Shown: piece by piece, positions 1-6,947 of the stretch
How positions within the stretch are numbered: the first letter of the stretch is position 1
Layout: every line of letters begins with the position of its first letter
From: Nitrospirota bacterium
GTDB taxonomy: Bacteria > Nitrospirota_A > Leptospirillia > Leptospirillales > Leptospirillaceae
DNA: 8,940 nucleotides
Direction of reading: 5' to 3'
Assembly: GCA_021838765.1 (NCBI GenBank)
Contig: JAKCCY010000107.1
Coordinates: 1-8,940, forward strand
Program-made: the position numbers and the translations under genes
The notes under the pieces: model-generated
The model's database searches: none
What the model was told of the DNA's origin: nothing
What the model saw: the letters and a program-made list of their open reading frames with translations, nothing else

Positions 1-111
1 TCCGGAGAGGACGATAAGACGCGAAGGACCAAACGCCTTCGCGCATCCTCGGCGAAAGAGGAACTTCCGCTCGCGAGATCGGAAACCCCTCCTACAGCGC
101 AAAGCGCTTAG
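1..111 (+). CDS. tnpB: TnpB C-terminal end (5' part outside window)
   Basis: The first reading frame is open from base 1 to a TAG at 109-111 and encodes 36 residues. It begins SGEDDKTRRTK and runs through SSAKEELPLARSETP. This resembles the low-complexity tail after the last zinc-ribbon cysteine in many TnpB proteins of IS605/IS1341 elements, where a (C/S)GE motif and an SxKxE motif are common. The RuvC and zinc-ribbon parts lie outside the window. The stop codon falls inside a strong hairpin, as is usual at the right ends of these elements. TnpB is the RNA-guided nuclease relative of Cas12 that helps the element persist at its donor site. The call rests on tail character plus the hairpin, not on a catalytic motif, so a chance open frame cannot be excluded. 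Confidence 0.6.
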   Translation, partial: SGEDDKTRRTKRLRASSAKEELPLARSETPPTAQSA

Positions 112-127
112 GAGCGGGAGAGTTCAT
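86..127 (+). mobile_element. IS200/IS605-type right end hairpin (probable omega-RNA 3' end)
   Basis: A long imperfect stem starts at 86-100 (CCCCTCCTACAGCGC), has an AAA loop at 101-103, and returns at 104-118 (GCGCTTAGGAGCGGG) with two single-base bulges. It is preceded by GGAAA and followed by GAGAGTTCAT. The order GGAA(G/A)CCCC, hairpin, GGGG, AGTTCA is typical of tnpB-bearing IS200/IS605 right ends. There the hairpin serves as the transposase recognition structure and as the 3' scaffold of the omega-RNA. The boundary is placed at about 126-127 by analogy. By the known logic of TnpB, the guide would be the next 16-20 bases, from about 128 onward, which lie in the dinB remnant. There is no T-tract, so it does not look like an ordinary terminator. 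Confidence 0.65.
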
Positions 128-136
128 GATCTGTCA

Positions 137-586
137 ATGGCCCAATGGACCGCCATTCCTGTTGACTCTGATGCCCTTTACCTCGGAACCAGGATACAGA
201 AAATCACGATTTCCGCTCTGGTGAGACATATGCTGCACACCGAACGTTTCTGGATCGGTGCGATTGATGCCTTGCCTCCGGGTGCAACACTTCCCCTGCC
301 GGGAAGGGCCTCCGACCTGGAGAACGTCTCCGACGGGAAAACTCTGGTTTTGAGCTACAGAAAAAGTTTTTCGGAAAATCTGCAGCGCCTTCAGAATCTG
401 TCATCGGAAACTCTCGGCAAAGAGATTGTTTTTGTGGACCGGAAATATACGGTTATGGGATTTCTCTGGTCTATTCTTGGACATCATGCCTATCATCTGG
501 GTCAGATCGATTTGGTAATGCGCCAGCAAGGGATGCAAGCCCCGGAGTATATGGAATGGCCTGAAAAAGGAAAGGTGCTGGGATGA
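137..586 (+). pseudogene. DinB-family metal-binding protein, 5'-truncated by insertion
   Basis: The 149-residue product matches the DinB/YfiT-like four-helix fold, whose members bind a metal through three histidines. Some are bacillithiol- or mycothiol-dependent transferases. Visible signatures are the helix-2 motif RHMLHTERFW (His31, His34) and the C-terminal GHHAYHLGQID (His116, His117, His120), giving the usual H...HxxxH set. The first helix, normally 30-40 residues before the first histidine, is missing. The frame stays open upstream of the ATG, and D-L-S before the ATG at 137 reads like DinB sequence (LSxxQWxxIP), so the original gene probably ran on leftward until the IS right end near 127. 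ATG 137 lacks a well-placed ribosome site; a GGGAG at 116-120 suits ATG 126, which gives only a 32-residue peptide. Its 3' end overlaps the next gene by ATGA (583-586). Native substrate unknown. Confidence 0.7.
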
Positions 587-996
587 GTGACGACGATATC
601 AGAAACCGGTATAGGGATCTTCTGGGTTTTGTTCCTGAAAATATTGAAAAAAGGTTCAGCCTGGCGGGGCTTTCAGGAAAGCCGGACTCTATCGGGGCTA
701 TCGAACGATTTCGGGAAGAGATGATCCATGACAATCCCCTTGACCGCAAAACACAACAACTGGTGCATTTGGCAATGTTTTTGGCGCAAGGCAATCGGGC
801 GGCGGCCATGCTCCATGTGCGGGGGGCCCTGAAGGCGGGAGCGACACCCGCCGAGCTTTACGGGGTTTGTGAAACAGGGGCAATTGTCGGAGGAATGCCA
901 GTGTATAGTCTGGCGGTGGATCTTGTCCATGATGTTCTTCGGGAGCAAGGTTTTTGGGAGCGTTCCAACCCACCTGCAACATCAGAAACCTCTTGA
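583..996 (+). CDS. Carboxymuconolactone decarboxylase (CMD)-family protein
   Basis: This 137-residue protein has the all-helical CMD/AhpD fold. The best-conserved stretch is residues 56-108: KTQQLVHLAMFLAQG, then LHVRGALKAGATPAELYGV and a G-G-MPVY turn. His78 and the GAT-x-x-E motif are family hallmarks. The CxxC redox pair of AhpD and similar peroxidases is absent; residues 71-75 read NRAAA where the cysteines would be, and the only cysteine (Cys96) lies elsewhere. An AhpD-like disulfide peroxidase activity is therefore unlikely, and a decarboxylase-like or unknown role fits better. It is translationally coupled to the dinB remnant through ATGA, with a purine-rich GGAAAGG upstream as ribosome site. 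With the dinB 5' end gone, transcription probably comes from the IS side. Specific substrate unknown. Confidence 0.75.
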   Translation: MSDDDIRNRYRDLLGFVPENIEKRFSLAGLSGKPDSIGAIERFREEMIHDNPLDRKTQQLVHLAMFLAQGNRAAAMLHVRGALKAGATPAELYGVCETGAIVGGMPVYSLAVDLVHDVLREQGFWERSNPPATSETS

Positions 997-1069
997 TCTC
1001 CCTTGCTGGCATTCGTTTTTCAGCAGAGTTTTGTAAAAAAGGGGAGGCAGAACCCCGAAGGGCAAACTA

Positions 1070-1091
1070 ACGGAGGAGCTCCCCCGTTTTT
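1070..1091 (+). terminator. Rho-independent terminator after the CMD gene
   Basis: ACGGAGG at 1070-1076 pairs with CCCCCGT at 1081-1087 (one A-C mismatch) around an AGCT loop, followed directly by TTTTT at 1087-1091. It lies 74 bp after the CMD stop and is correctly oriented to end the plus-strand pair. Confidence 0.7.
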
Positions 1092-1149
1092 GAACAAATA
1101 GGAATGCACAGGCCCTTGTCACCCTGTTGCCGACCGTTCTCATCATGAT

Positions 1150-1181
1150 GCCCCCCGGAATGCTTTTCTGTCCCGGGGGGC
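1150..1181 (-). terminator. GC-rich hairpin downstream of sqr
   Basis: GCCCCCCGG at 1150-1158 is exactly complementary to CCGGGGGGC at 1173-1181, with a 14-base loop. It starts 7 bases past the sqr stop on the minus strand. There is no clear U-tract after it on that strand (the minus strand continues ATCATGATG), so it may act as an mRNA-stabilising end or a weak terminator. With the terminator at 1070-1091 it separates two convergent transcription units. Confidence 0.55.
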
Positions 1182-1187
1182 GATCCT

Positions 1188-2477
1188 CTACTGCTGTAAC
1201 CGTTCGATTCCCAAAGCTTTCAGCATGTATTTTTCGTAGATCGGTTCAGAACTCCCTGTTTTCATCTTTCTGATGAAGTATTTTTCAAAGGCGATTTTTG
1301 CCAGATGAACCCATTTGCCCTTTTTCATCCAGGCGACATTTCTGGGGGGGATCTGGGGAAGCGCTACGAATGCTGCTCCGGTGTCTCCCATATCGGCAAG
1401 ACAGATCGCATTCCATGTGCCCTTTGTGTCGGGTTCCCGTCCTTCAATCTCCGCCTTGATGTTATGGACGATAGCGGTCACCATCGATTCGATCATGTAG
1501 CCTGTTTTGGGTGTTCCTGTCGGAACGGGGGTTGTCTCAACCGGTGGAATGGCGACACATACTCCGGCTGAATAGATATTCTTGTAGGCCTTGCTTCTCT
1601 GGTAGTCATCGATGATGACGAAACCACCCGGATTGACCATGTCGGTCACGGCTGCAACGGCCTTGTTGCCCCGGAAAGGCGGAATCATCATGGAATACTT
1701 GAATGGAATGTCGTGGGTCCGGATCGTATTCCCGTCTTGTCCCACCTCCTCGACATGCATCATCTGGTCTTCAACCTTGGTGACCTTGGCATTGGTAATC
1801 CACTTGATGTCCTGATTCCTGAATTCGGATTCCAGCAAACCCTTGGAGTCCCCGACCCCTCCAAGCCCCAGATGTCCAATATAGGGTTCGCTTGTCACAA
1901 ATGTCATGGGAACCTTGTTTCTCATCCTGAGCTTTCGAAGGTGACGATCAAGAATAAACGCATATTCATAGGCCGGCCCAAAGCAGCTGGCTCCCTGAAA
2001 GCTTCCGACAACGACGGGGCCGGGGTTTTTTAAAAACTCTCCCAGTTTTTCGTAGGCCTTTTCGGCGTGATCGACCGAACAAACCGATTGGGTAAATCCC
2101 TCTGGGCCGGCACCCTCGATCAGGTCAAAGGCCAGTCTTGGTCCTGTTGTGATGACGAGGTAGTCGTATCGGATGATCTCTCCATCGATAAGCTCTATGG
2201 AGTTTTCTTTTGGTTTTAATGCGACTGCTGCCTTTGCAATGAATGTGATCCCTTTCTTCTCAAGATAGGGTCGAATCAGAAAAGTGGTATCGGCGCGTGT
2301 TCGCCACCCAACCGCCACCCATGGGTTTGATGGGACAAACTGGAAAAAGTCATAAGCATTGATGACGGTCACATGAACCTTCTTTCCCAACGTGGATGCC
2401 AGTTCATATGCTGCCGGCATTCCGCCCGTTCCGGCGCCCAATACTACAATTTCCTTGACCTGGCTCGATATTGTCAT
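1188..2477 (-). CDS. sqr: Sulfide:quinone oxidoreductase (type I, FAD)
   Basis: This membrane-associated flavoprotein oxidises sulfide to sulfane sulfur/polysulfide and reduces quinone. The 429-residue product, counted from ATG 2477, resembles the A. ferrooxidans enzyme (434 residues) almost throughout. Features are the N-terminal FAD-binding VVLGAGTGGMPAAYE, the FQFVPSNPWVAVGW segment, EPYIGHLGLGGVGDSKG, and the C-terminal IPPVETTPVPTGTPKTGY and KIAFEKYFIRKMK, an amphipathic membrane-binding tail. The three cysteines required for type I SQR are present at residues 133, 165 and 359 (A. ferrooxidans 128, 160, 356). ATG 2477 is chosen because GGAGG lies 7 bases upstream; an in-frame ATG at 2540 adds 21 unlike residues and has no good ribosome site. 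It is the last gene of the cydABX-sqr operon, 92 bp after cydX, with no obvious terminator between. That places it under the same sigma-54 promoter. Confidence 0.93.
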   Translation of the reverse strand: MTISSQVKEIVVLGAGTGGMPAAYELASTLGKKVHVTVINAYDFFQFVPSNPWVAVGWRTRADTTFLIRPYLEKKGITFIAKAAVALKPKENSIELIDGEIIRYDYLVITTGPRLAFDLIEGAGPEGFTQSVCSVDHAEKAYEKLGEFLKNPGPVVVGSFQGASCFGPAYEYAFILDRHLRKLRMRNKVPMTFVTSEPYIGHLGLGGVGDSKGLLESEFRNQDIKWITNAKVTKVEDQMMHVEEVGQDGNTIRTHDIPFKYSMMIPPFRGNKAVAAVTDMVNPGGFVIIDDYQRSKAYKNIYSAGVCVAIPPVETTPVPTGTPKTGYMIESMVTAIVHNIKAEIEGREPDTKGTWNAICLADMGDTGAAFVALPQIPPRNVAWMKKGKWVHLAKIAFEKYFIRKMKTGSSEPIYEKYMLKALGIERLQQ

Positions 2478-2569
2478 GTGAATTCCTCCATTTTGGCTAT
2501 TGTGAACCTGATTTGATCCATAACACTTTTCCGGATCCATGACCCGGATTCTGGCAAGAAGAAGTCTTG

Positions 2570-2698
2570 TCAGTACTTCCCATCAACCCTCAATCGATCG
2601 ATCGTGACCTGGTCTTCCTGTATCTCAAACCACAGCGCATGCATCACCGAAAGGGTAACAGCCATCGTAACCCCCACAATCCATACGAAATACCACAT
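2570..2698 (-). CDS. cydX: CydX-like small subunit of cytochrome bd oxidase
   Basis: A 42-residue protein beginning MWYFVWIVGVTMAVTLSV, with one membrane helix at about residues 2-22 and a polar tail. E. coli CydX (37 residues) begins MWYFAWILG and is needed for stability and heme content of cytochrome bd-I. The start at 2698 has a strong GGAAGGAG upstream, and the gene lies 17 bp after the cydB stop, the standard operon position. A longer frame through this region (to 2875) overlaps cydB and is an artefact of that overlap. Small enough to be missed by automatic annotation. Confidence 0.9.
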   Translation of the reverse strand: MWYFVWIVGVTMAVTLSVMHALWFEIQEDQVTIDRLRVDGKY

Positions 2699-2715
2699 GT
2701 TTCTGACTCCTTCCT

Positions 2716-3852
2716 TTAATAAAGAGTGTGTTCTTCCCGTTGGACGGATTCCACGGTGATCGGGCCCCGAAGCACCCAGTAGGCCCAGCTTGTATAAATG
2801 ATGATGATTGGCGTGAGAATGACGGTTGCCCAGAACATCACCAGGAGTGTCAGTCGGCTCGAGGTGGCGTCCCATGCGGTGAGAGAGGATCCCGGATCAA
2901 GGCTCGAGGGCAAAATAAAAGGGAAAAGAGAAACGGCAGCGGTCAGGATCACACCCACTCCTGTCAGGGTTGATCCGGTGAAGGCGAGTCTGCCATTTTT
3001 GAACCACCCTCCCAGAAAGGCAAGACAGCTTCCTGCCAGAACGGTGATGACAATCCCCCAGAGGTTCGGATGCGCATGGAAGTTGTTGAGCCAGGCACCC
3101 TGTTCCCGGACCACGGTCTTGGCAAGGGGATTCGGCATGTCCTGGGGGCCGGGGCCGGAGAGGATCCTGTATCCCGGGATGCGGACAACCCAGAGGCCGA
3201 TAGCCGCATAAAGGACTCCGGTACAAACAGAGAGATATCGGACAGCCTTTGAAGCCCGTTGGTGAAGGACCGATTGGGTCCTCATCATAAGGTAGGCGCC
3301 ACCGTGGAGCGAGATCATGCAAAGGGAGAGGATTCCAGCAGCAAGTCCGAACGGGTTCAGCAGCTCCCAGAAGCTTCCTTCGTAGAAAGATCTCATGAGG
3401 TTGTCGAGTCGAAAGGGAACACCTAGAAAGAGGTTTCCCAGTGCGACGCCAAAAACGAGGGCCGGAACGGTTCCTCCTATAAAAAGACCTGTGTCCCAGA
3501 ATAATCTCCATTTGGGGTTTTCAATCTTGCTCCGATAATCGAATCCCACCGGCCTGAAAAAAAGGGCCCACAGCACCAGAAGCATTGCCACATAAAATCC
3601 CGAGAAGGCGGTTGCATAGACAATGGGCCACGCTGCGAAAAGAGCTCCACCAGCGGTGATAAACCAGACCTGGTTCCCTTCCCAGTGGGGACCGACACTG
3701 TTCAGTAGGACCCTCCGTTCGATATCGCTTTTTCCGATCCACGGCAGAAGAAATCCGATCCCCATGTCGAATCCGTCCATGATAAAAAATCCCGAGAGCA
3801 GGAGAACGACCAGTCCCCACCAAAGCTCTTTGAGCATTCCGTAGTCAAACAT
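2716..3852 (-). CDS. cydB: Cytochrome bd ubiquinol oxidase subunit II
   Basis: The 378-residue integral membrane subunit pairs with CydA in the quinol:O2 oxidoreductase. Length and sequence follow E. coli CydB (379 residues). Examples are TDGFDMG-like [10 protein letters not shown] (Asp29), PHWEGNQVW (Trp57), [24 protein letters not shown] (Arg100), [16 protein letters not shown] and [10 protein letters not shown]. Hydrophobic stretches are consistent with the usual 8-9 helices. Position 58, Asp in E. coli, is Glu here, a conservative change near the proposed proton route. The start at 3852 is preceded by AAAGGAG and gives the family N-terminus (MFDYGML); an in-frame extension to 3930 lies inside cydA and is rejected. 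The first 8 bases overlap the cydA 3' end, implying translational coupling. Heme ligands sit in CydA. Confidence 0.95.
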   Translation of the reverse strand: MFDYGMLKELWWGLVVLLLSGFFIMDGFDMGIGFLLPWIGKSDIERRVLLNSVGPHWEGNQVWFITAGGALFAAWPIVYATAFSGFYVAMLLVLWALFFRPVGFDYRSKIENPKWRLFWDTGLFIGGTVPALVFGVALGNLFLGVPFRLDNLMRSFYEGSFWELLNPFGLAAGILSLCMISLHGGAYLMMRTQSVLHQRASKAVRYLSVCTGVLYAAIGLWVVRIPGYRILSGPGPQDMPNPLAKTVVREQGAWLNNFHAHPNLWGIVITVLAGSCLAFLGGWFKNGRLAFTGSTLTGVGVILTAAVSLFPFILPSSLDPGSSLTAWDATSSRLTLLVMFWATVILTPIIIIYTSWAYWVLRGPITVESVQREEHTLY

Positions 3853-5431
3853 GGATGTCTCCTTTTTCAAGCATTCCGGAAACGCCCTTTTGTGTGTCGG
3901 TTTCAGAATAGAGTTCTGATACGGGGCCAATTTTGGCGTATTTTCTCATCAGGCCCAGCTCGACAACCAGAAGAACCGTGTAAAAAAGTGTAAATCCCGC
4001 GAGTGAGAAGACGAGACTTTTGGTTGTCAGGGATGAAGTGGAGAGAAATGTGGGGAGAACGCCGTAAATGGACCAGGGTTGTCGTCCATATTCCGCGACG
4101 AACCACCCAAGCTCGCTTGCGGCATAGGGAAGGGGTATGGAGAAAATGGCGAGTTTCAAAAGCCATGTTTTTTTGTCGCACCGGCTTTTGCTCGAATAGT
4201 AGAAAGAGGCAGCAAAAAGGGCCAGAAAGAAAAATCCAAGTCCCACCATAGCCCGGAATGCCCAAAATAACGGTGTCACTCTGGGGATGGTGTCCAATGC
4301 AGCCTGATGGATCTGTTCAGGTGTCGCAAGAGCCACGTCTTGTCTGTATTTTTTCAGTAAAAGTCCAAAACCAAGATTTTCCTTTTCAGCCATGAACTCT
4401 GCTCTGAGAGTCGCGTTCTTGGGGTCCTTCCGGAGTTTTTCAAGTGCGGTGACCGCGAGAATGCCCTTTTTGATCTTTGCCTCGTTGGAAACCACGATTT
4501 CCTTGATCCCGGGAATGGGCGTGTCATAGGTGCGGGTGGCGATCAGCCCAAGCGCCCAGGGAATCCTGATCTGGAAATCATTCTTCATGTTTTTCTGATC
4601 GGGAATGGCAACAAGATTGAAGGAAGCGGGTGCCGGTTCGGTCTCCCACATGGCCTCCATCGCGGCAAGCTTTGTTTTTTGTCCAATGCCATCGAGGTAG
4701 CCGGACTCATCTCCCAGAATGATCACGGACACTGTGGCGGCAAGACCGAACGCCGCTGCGATGCGAAAGGATCGTTTGGCCACTTCGAAGTGTCTCTTTT
4801 TGAGGAGGTACCAGCCGCTGATTCCCAGAACAAAACAGGATGCGGTCACATAGCCTGCGCTTACGGTGTGGACAAACTTGGCCTGGGCTGTGGGGTTCAG
4901 GAAGAGCTCCCAGAAACTGTTGACCTCCATTCTCATGGTATCCGGATTGAACTGGGCTCCCACAGGGTTCTGCATCCATCCATTGGCCACCAGAATCCAC
5001 AGCGCCGACAGGTTGGTGCCGGTTGCAGTCATGATGGTGGCAAAAAGATGTCCGCCCCTGGACAGGCGGTTCCACCCAAAAAAGAACAGTCCCACAAAGG
5101 TGGATTCGAGAAAAAAGGCCATCAGACCTTCAATTGCGAGGGGGGCTCCGAAAATATCTCCCACATAATGGGAATAATAGGACCAGTTCGTTCCGAACTC
5201 GAACTCCATGGTCAGACCTGTCGTAATGCCCAGTGCAAAATTGATTCCAAAGAGTTTTCCCCAGAATTTTGTCATTTCCTTGTAGACAGGCTTACCTGTC
5301 ATGACATAAACGGTCTCCATGATGACCAGAATGTAGGTCATGCCCAATGTCAGCGGAACAAAAAGAAAGTGATAAAGGGCCGTGATGGCAAACTGCAAAC
5401 GGGACAGATCCACTAAGCTCTCGGTTGGCAT
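3845..5431 (-). CDS. cydA: Cytochrome bd ubiquinol oxidase subunit I
   Basis: The 528-residue heme-bearing subunit oxidises quinol and reduces O2 to water. It follows E. coli CydA (522 residues) closely and has the long Q-loop form. Visible residues, counted from Met at 5431, are His21 (heme b595/d ligand; [12 protein letters not shown]), Glu101 and Glu109 ([13 protein letters not shown]), His188 and Met395 (heme b558 ligands; [20 protein letters not shown]). The quinol-loop Lys254 and Glu259 lie in GDESGY...[10 protein letters not shown], and [14 protein letters not shown] is near the C-terminus. ATG 5431 has GAGGAG 7 bases upstream and gives the usual N-terminus ([12 protein letters not shown]). 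An in-frame extension to 5593 would run through the promoter and is rejected. It is the first gene of cydABX-sqr, transcribed from the sigma-54 promoter at 5479-5493. Cytochrome bd resists sulfide, which fits the co-transcribed sqr. Confidence 0.95.
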   Translation of the reverse strand: MPTESLVDLSRLQFAITALYHFLFVPLTLGMTYILVIMETVYVMTGKPVYKEMTKFWGKLFGINFALGITTGLTMEFEFGTNWSYYSHYVGDIFGAPLAIEGLMAFFLESTFVGLFFFGWNRLSRGGHLFATIMTATGTNLSALWILVANGWMQNPVGAQFNPDTMRMEVNSFWELFLNPTAQAKFVHTVSAGYVTASCFVLGISGWYLLKKRHFEVAKRSFRIAAAFGLAATVSVIILGDESGYLDGIGQKTKLAAMEAMWETEPAPASFNLVAIPDQKNMKNDFQIRIPWALGLIATRTYDTPIPGIKEIVVSNEAKIKKGILAVTALEKLRKDPKNATLRAEFMAEKENLGFGLLLKKYRQDVALATPEQIHQAALDTIPRVTPLFWAFRAMVGLGFFFLALFAASFYYSSKSRCDKKTWLLKLAIFSIPLPYAASELGWFVAEYGRQPWSIYGVLPTFLSTSSLTTKSLVFSLAGFTLFYTVLLVVELGLMRKYAKIGPVSELYSETDTQKGVSGMLEKGDIHV

Positions 5432-5478
5432 TCTTGATCTCCTCGGCCATGGTTTTAGACTTTGTTGAATATGAAGGA

Positions 5479-5493
5479 GCAATAGTGGTGCCA
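5479..5493 (-). promoter_or_regulatory. Sigma-54 (-24/-12) promoter of cydABX-sqr
   Basis: On the minus strand the sequence reads TGGCAC-CACTA-TTGC: the consensus -24 box TGGCAC, a 5-base spacer and TTGC. The GG (5492-5491) and GC (5480-5479) are separated by exactly 10 bases. Transcription would start near 5467, leaving a leader of about 36 bases before cydA. The divergent gene encodes a sigma-54 activator, which strongly supports function. Confidence 0.88.
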
Positions 5494-5496
5494 GAT

Positions 5497-5518
5497 CAGA
5501 TATGGCTTTCAGATATGG
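5497..5518. repeat. Direct repeat CAGATATGG next to the sigma-54 promoter
   Basis: CAGATATGG occurs at 5497-5505 and exactly again at 5510-5518, start-to-start 13 bp, just upstream of the -24 box. It is followed by a run of nine T (5519-5527) that could bend DNA between enhancer and promoter. No protein can be assigned to it. Confidence 0.4.
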
Positions 5519-5536
5519 TTTTTTTTTCATTGCATT

Positions 5537-5565
5537 TTGTCTTTGTGTCAAAAATGGCATATAGT
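5537..5565 (+). promoter_or_regulatory. Candidate sigma-70 promoter of the activator gene
   Basis: TTGTCT (5537-5542; 4 of 6 consensus bases), a 17-base spacer and TATAGT (5560-5565; 5 of 6). The start would be near 5572, about 28 bases before the activator ATG. The first palindromic operator copy lies in the spacer and the second lies after the start site. Confidence 0.5.
5546..5559. promoter_or_regulatory. Operator/enhancer copy 1 (imperfect)
   Basis: TGTCAAAAATGGCA matches the palindrome at 5579-5592 in 12 of 14 positions. Its centre lies about 86 bp upstream of the predicted cydA start and 33 bp, about three helical turns, from the other copy. It is a probable binding site of the divergent activator. 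Confidence 0.55.
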
Positions 5566-5578
5566 GTTCAGATTGGCA

Positions 5579-5592
5579 TGTCAAAATTGACA
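5579..5592. promoter_or_regulatory. Operator/enhancer copy 2 (perfect palindrome)
   Basis: TGTCAA-AA-TTGACA is a perfect 6+6 inverted repeat centred about 119 bp upstream of the predicted cydA start, a normal distance for sigma-54 enhancers. It ends just before the activator's ribosome site, so occupancy could also repress the activator. A degenerate third copy (10 of 14) abuts it at 5565-5578. Confidence 0.65.
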
Positions 5593-5599
5593 AGGGGGG

Positions 5600-6943
5600 A
5601 TGATGTCGACTGAAAAACAGGACAAACCACTGGCGATCACAATTTCATCCATTCTGAATGCGTTTTCAGAGCCGATGATTGCTCTCGATTCGTCCTATCA
5701 GGTTCTGGCGGCGAACAGGTCATACATGACGCTTTATCCTTCCGGAAAAGTGAGTGATATTGCGGGCAAAAAATGTCACGAGCTTTCTCACGGATATTCT
5801 GTTCCATGCGATCAGATGGGCGAGAACTGTCCTCTTTCCGCGGTTCTTGCCGATCATGGTGCCCATCGTGTGACCCATGTGCATCAGAGCCCAACCGGTC
5901 CCCATGTTGTGGAGGTTGAACTGTGGCCGGGAGTGGATCCTGTGAGCCAGGAGGTTTTCTACCTCGAGAAGATCCACCCATCTCCGCTGGATTCCCGGAG
6001 CGCTTCCCATGAAGGGCTTGTCGGTCATTCTCCGATGTTCCTGCAAATGCTCTCCCTTATCCATAAAGTGGCCTCAAAAAATACATTGGTTTTTCTGGAA
6101 GGGGAGACCGGAACCGGCAAGGAGCTGGTCGCTCATGCCATTCACCAGTTTTCTCCAAGGCGGGAGAAGCCCTTTGTTACGGTCGATTGCTCCGGATTGA
6201 CGGAGACACTGATCGAAAGTGAGCTGTTTGGCCATGAAAAGGGAGCTTTTACCGGTGCCCAGGGGAAAAAGATCGGTCTTGTTGAAGCGGCAAGGGGCGG
6301 GACCTTGTTTCTCGATGAAGTCGGGGAGTTGCCCCTGTCGATGCAGGTCAAACTTTTGAGACTGCTTGAGACCAATATTTTTCGAAGGGTTGGCGGGGTT
6401 GATCCCATCAAGGCGGATATTCGGCTGATCTCTGCAACCCACAGGAATCTGAGACGGATGGTCGAGGAGGGGGGTTTTCGGAAGGATCTCTTCTATAGGC
6501 TGAACATTTTCCCGATCAGGCTTCCGGCGCTTCGGGACAGGAAAGGAGATATCCCTCTTTTGATCGAGAGTGTCATGAAACGGTTTTCGGATCACCCTGT
6601 TCTGATCGATGAGGATGCAAGGTCCCTTCTTTTGGGCCACTCGTATCCGGGGAATATCCGGGAGCTCCGAAACATTCTGGAACGGGCCCTCATTCTCTCA
6701 GACGGAGAGACGATCACTCCGGACCATCTCCCTGACCTTCAGGAGAGTCTTCCGGAAATATCGTCTTGGGAGGAATCCAAACAGCTTCTTTCCCTCCGGG
6801 AAGCGGAAGGACGATACCTTGACTGGGTCCTGTCCAGGAGCGAGGAGCCGCTTTCGGATCTGGCCCTCAAGCTCGGAGTGAGTCCCAGAACGCTCTATCG
6901 AAAAATGGACAAAAAGAGAAAAAGGGGAAGCCATCGTGTCTGA
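5600..6943 (+). CDS. Sigma-54-dependent activator with Cys-rich PAS sensor (FisR-like)
   Basis: This is a 447-residue bacterial enhancer-binding protein. Residues 12-130 form a PAS-like sensor with Cys59-His60, His64, Cys70, Cys77 and an H-x-H at 93-95. There is no phosphorylatable receiver domain. Residues 140-365 are the AAA+ sigma-54 interaction domain: Walker A GETGTGKE (168-175), sigma-54 contact loop GAFTGA (215-220), Walker B GTLFLDE (234-240) and arginine-finger region [10 protein letters not shown] (293-302). The C-terminus (about 400-440) is a Fis-type helix-turn-helix. The cysteine spacing (11 and 7) equals that I recall for C53, C64 and C71 of Cupriavidus FisR, which senses polysulfide/persulfide and activates sqr genes through sigma-54. 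Persulfide sensing is thus the leading hypothesis; heme, redox or NO sensing are alternatives. AGGGGGG at 5593-5599 is the ribosome site; the start may be ATG 5600 or the adjacent ATG 5603, which has better spacing. Confidence 0.85.
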   Translation: MMSTEKQDKPLAITISSILNAFSEPMIALDSSYQVLAANRSYMTLYPSGKVSDIAGKKCHELSHGYSVPCDQMGENCPLSAVLADHGAHRVTHVHQSPTGPHVVEVELWPGVDPVSQEVFYLEKIHPSPLDSRSASHEGLVGHSPMFLQMLSLIHKVASKNTLVFLEGETGTGKELVAHAIHQFSPRREKPFVTVDCSGLTETLIESELFGHEKGAFTGAQGKKIGLVEAARGGTLFLDEVGELPLSMQVKLLRLLETNIFRRVGGVDPIKADIRLISATHRNLRRMVEEGGFRKDLFYRLNIFPIRLPALRDRKGDIPLLIESVMKRFSDHPVLIDEDARSLLLGHSYPGNIRELRNILERALILSDGETITPDHLPDLQESLPEISSWEESKQLLSLREAEGRYLDWVLSRSEEPLSDLALKLGVSPRTLYRKMDKKRKRGSHRV

Positions 6944-6947
6944 CTGT

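Noticed and set aside
86..118. Hairpin at the left edge as a rho-independent terminator
   Set aside because: There is no T-tract, and the stop-codon overlap plus the AGTTCAT end fit an IS200/IS605 right end better.
2478..2540. 21-residue N-terminal extension of SQR
   Set aside because: The extra residues do not resemble SQR and the start lacks a ribosome site; ATG 2477 has GGAGG 7 bases upstream.
2897..3511. Minus-strand open frame of 204 codons overlapping cydB
   Set aside because: It is a shifted frame of cydB; CydB is conserved end to end and this frame has no motif.
4679..5416. Plus-strand open frame of 245 codons inside cydA
   Set aside because: It lies opposite strongly conserved CydA sequence, has no ribosome site or recognisable domain, and is rich in H, C, Q and G as antisense of membrane-protein codons.
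5555..5590. Sigma-54 promoter on the plus strand for the activator
   Set aside because: TGGCAT occurs at 5555-5560 and 5574-5579 but neither has GC ten bases after GG; a sigma-70-like promoter fits better.
5432..5593. N-terminal extension of CydA to 5593
   Set aside because: It would translate through the sigma-54 promoter and operators and add 54 residues absent from CydA proteins, whereas ATG 5431 has a strong ribosome site.
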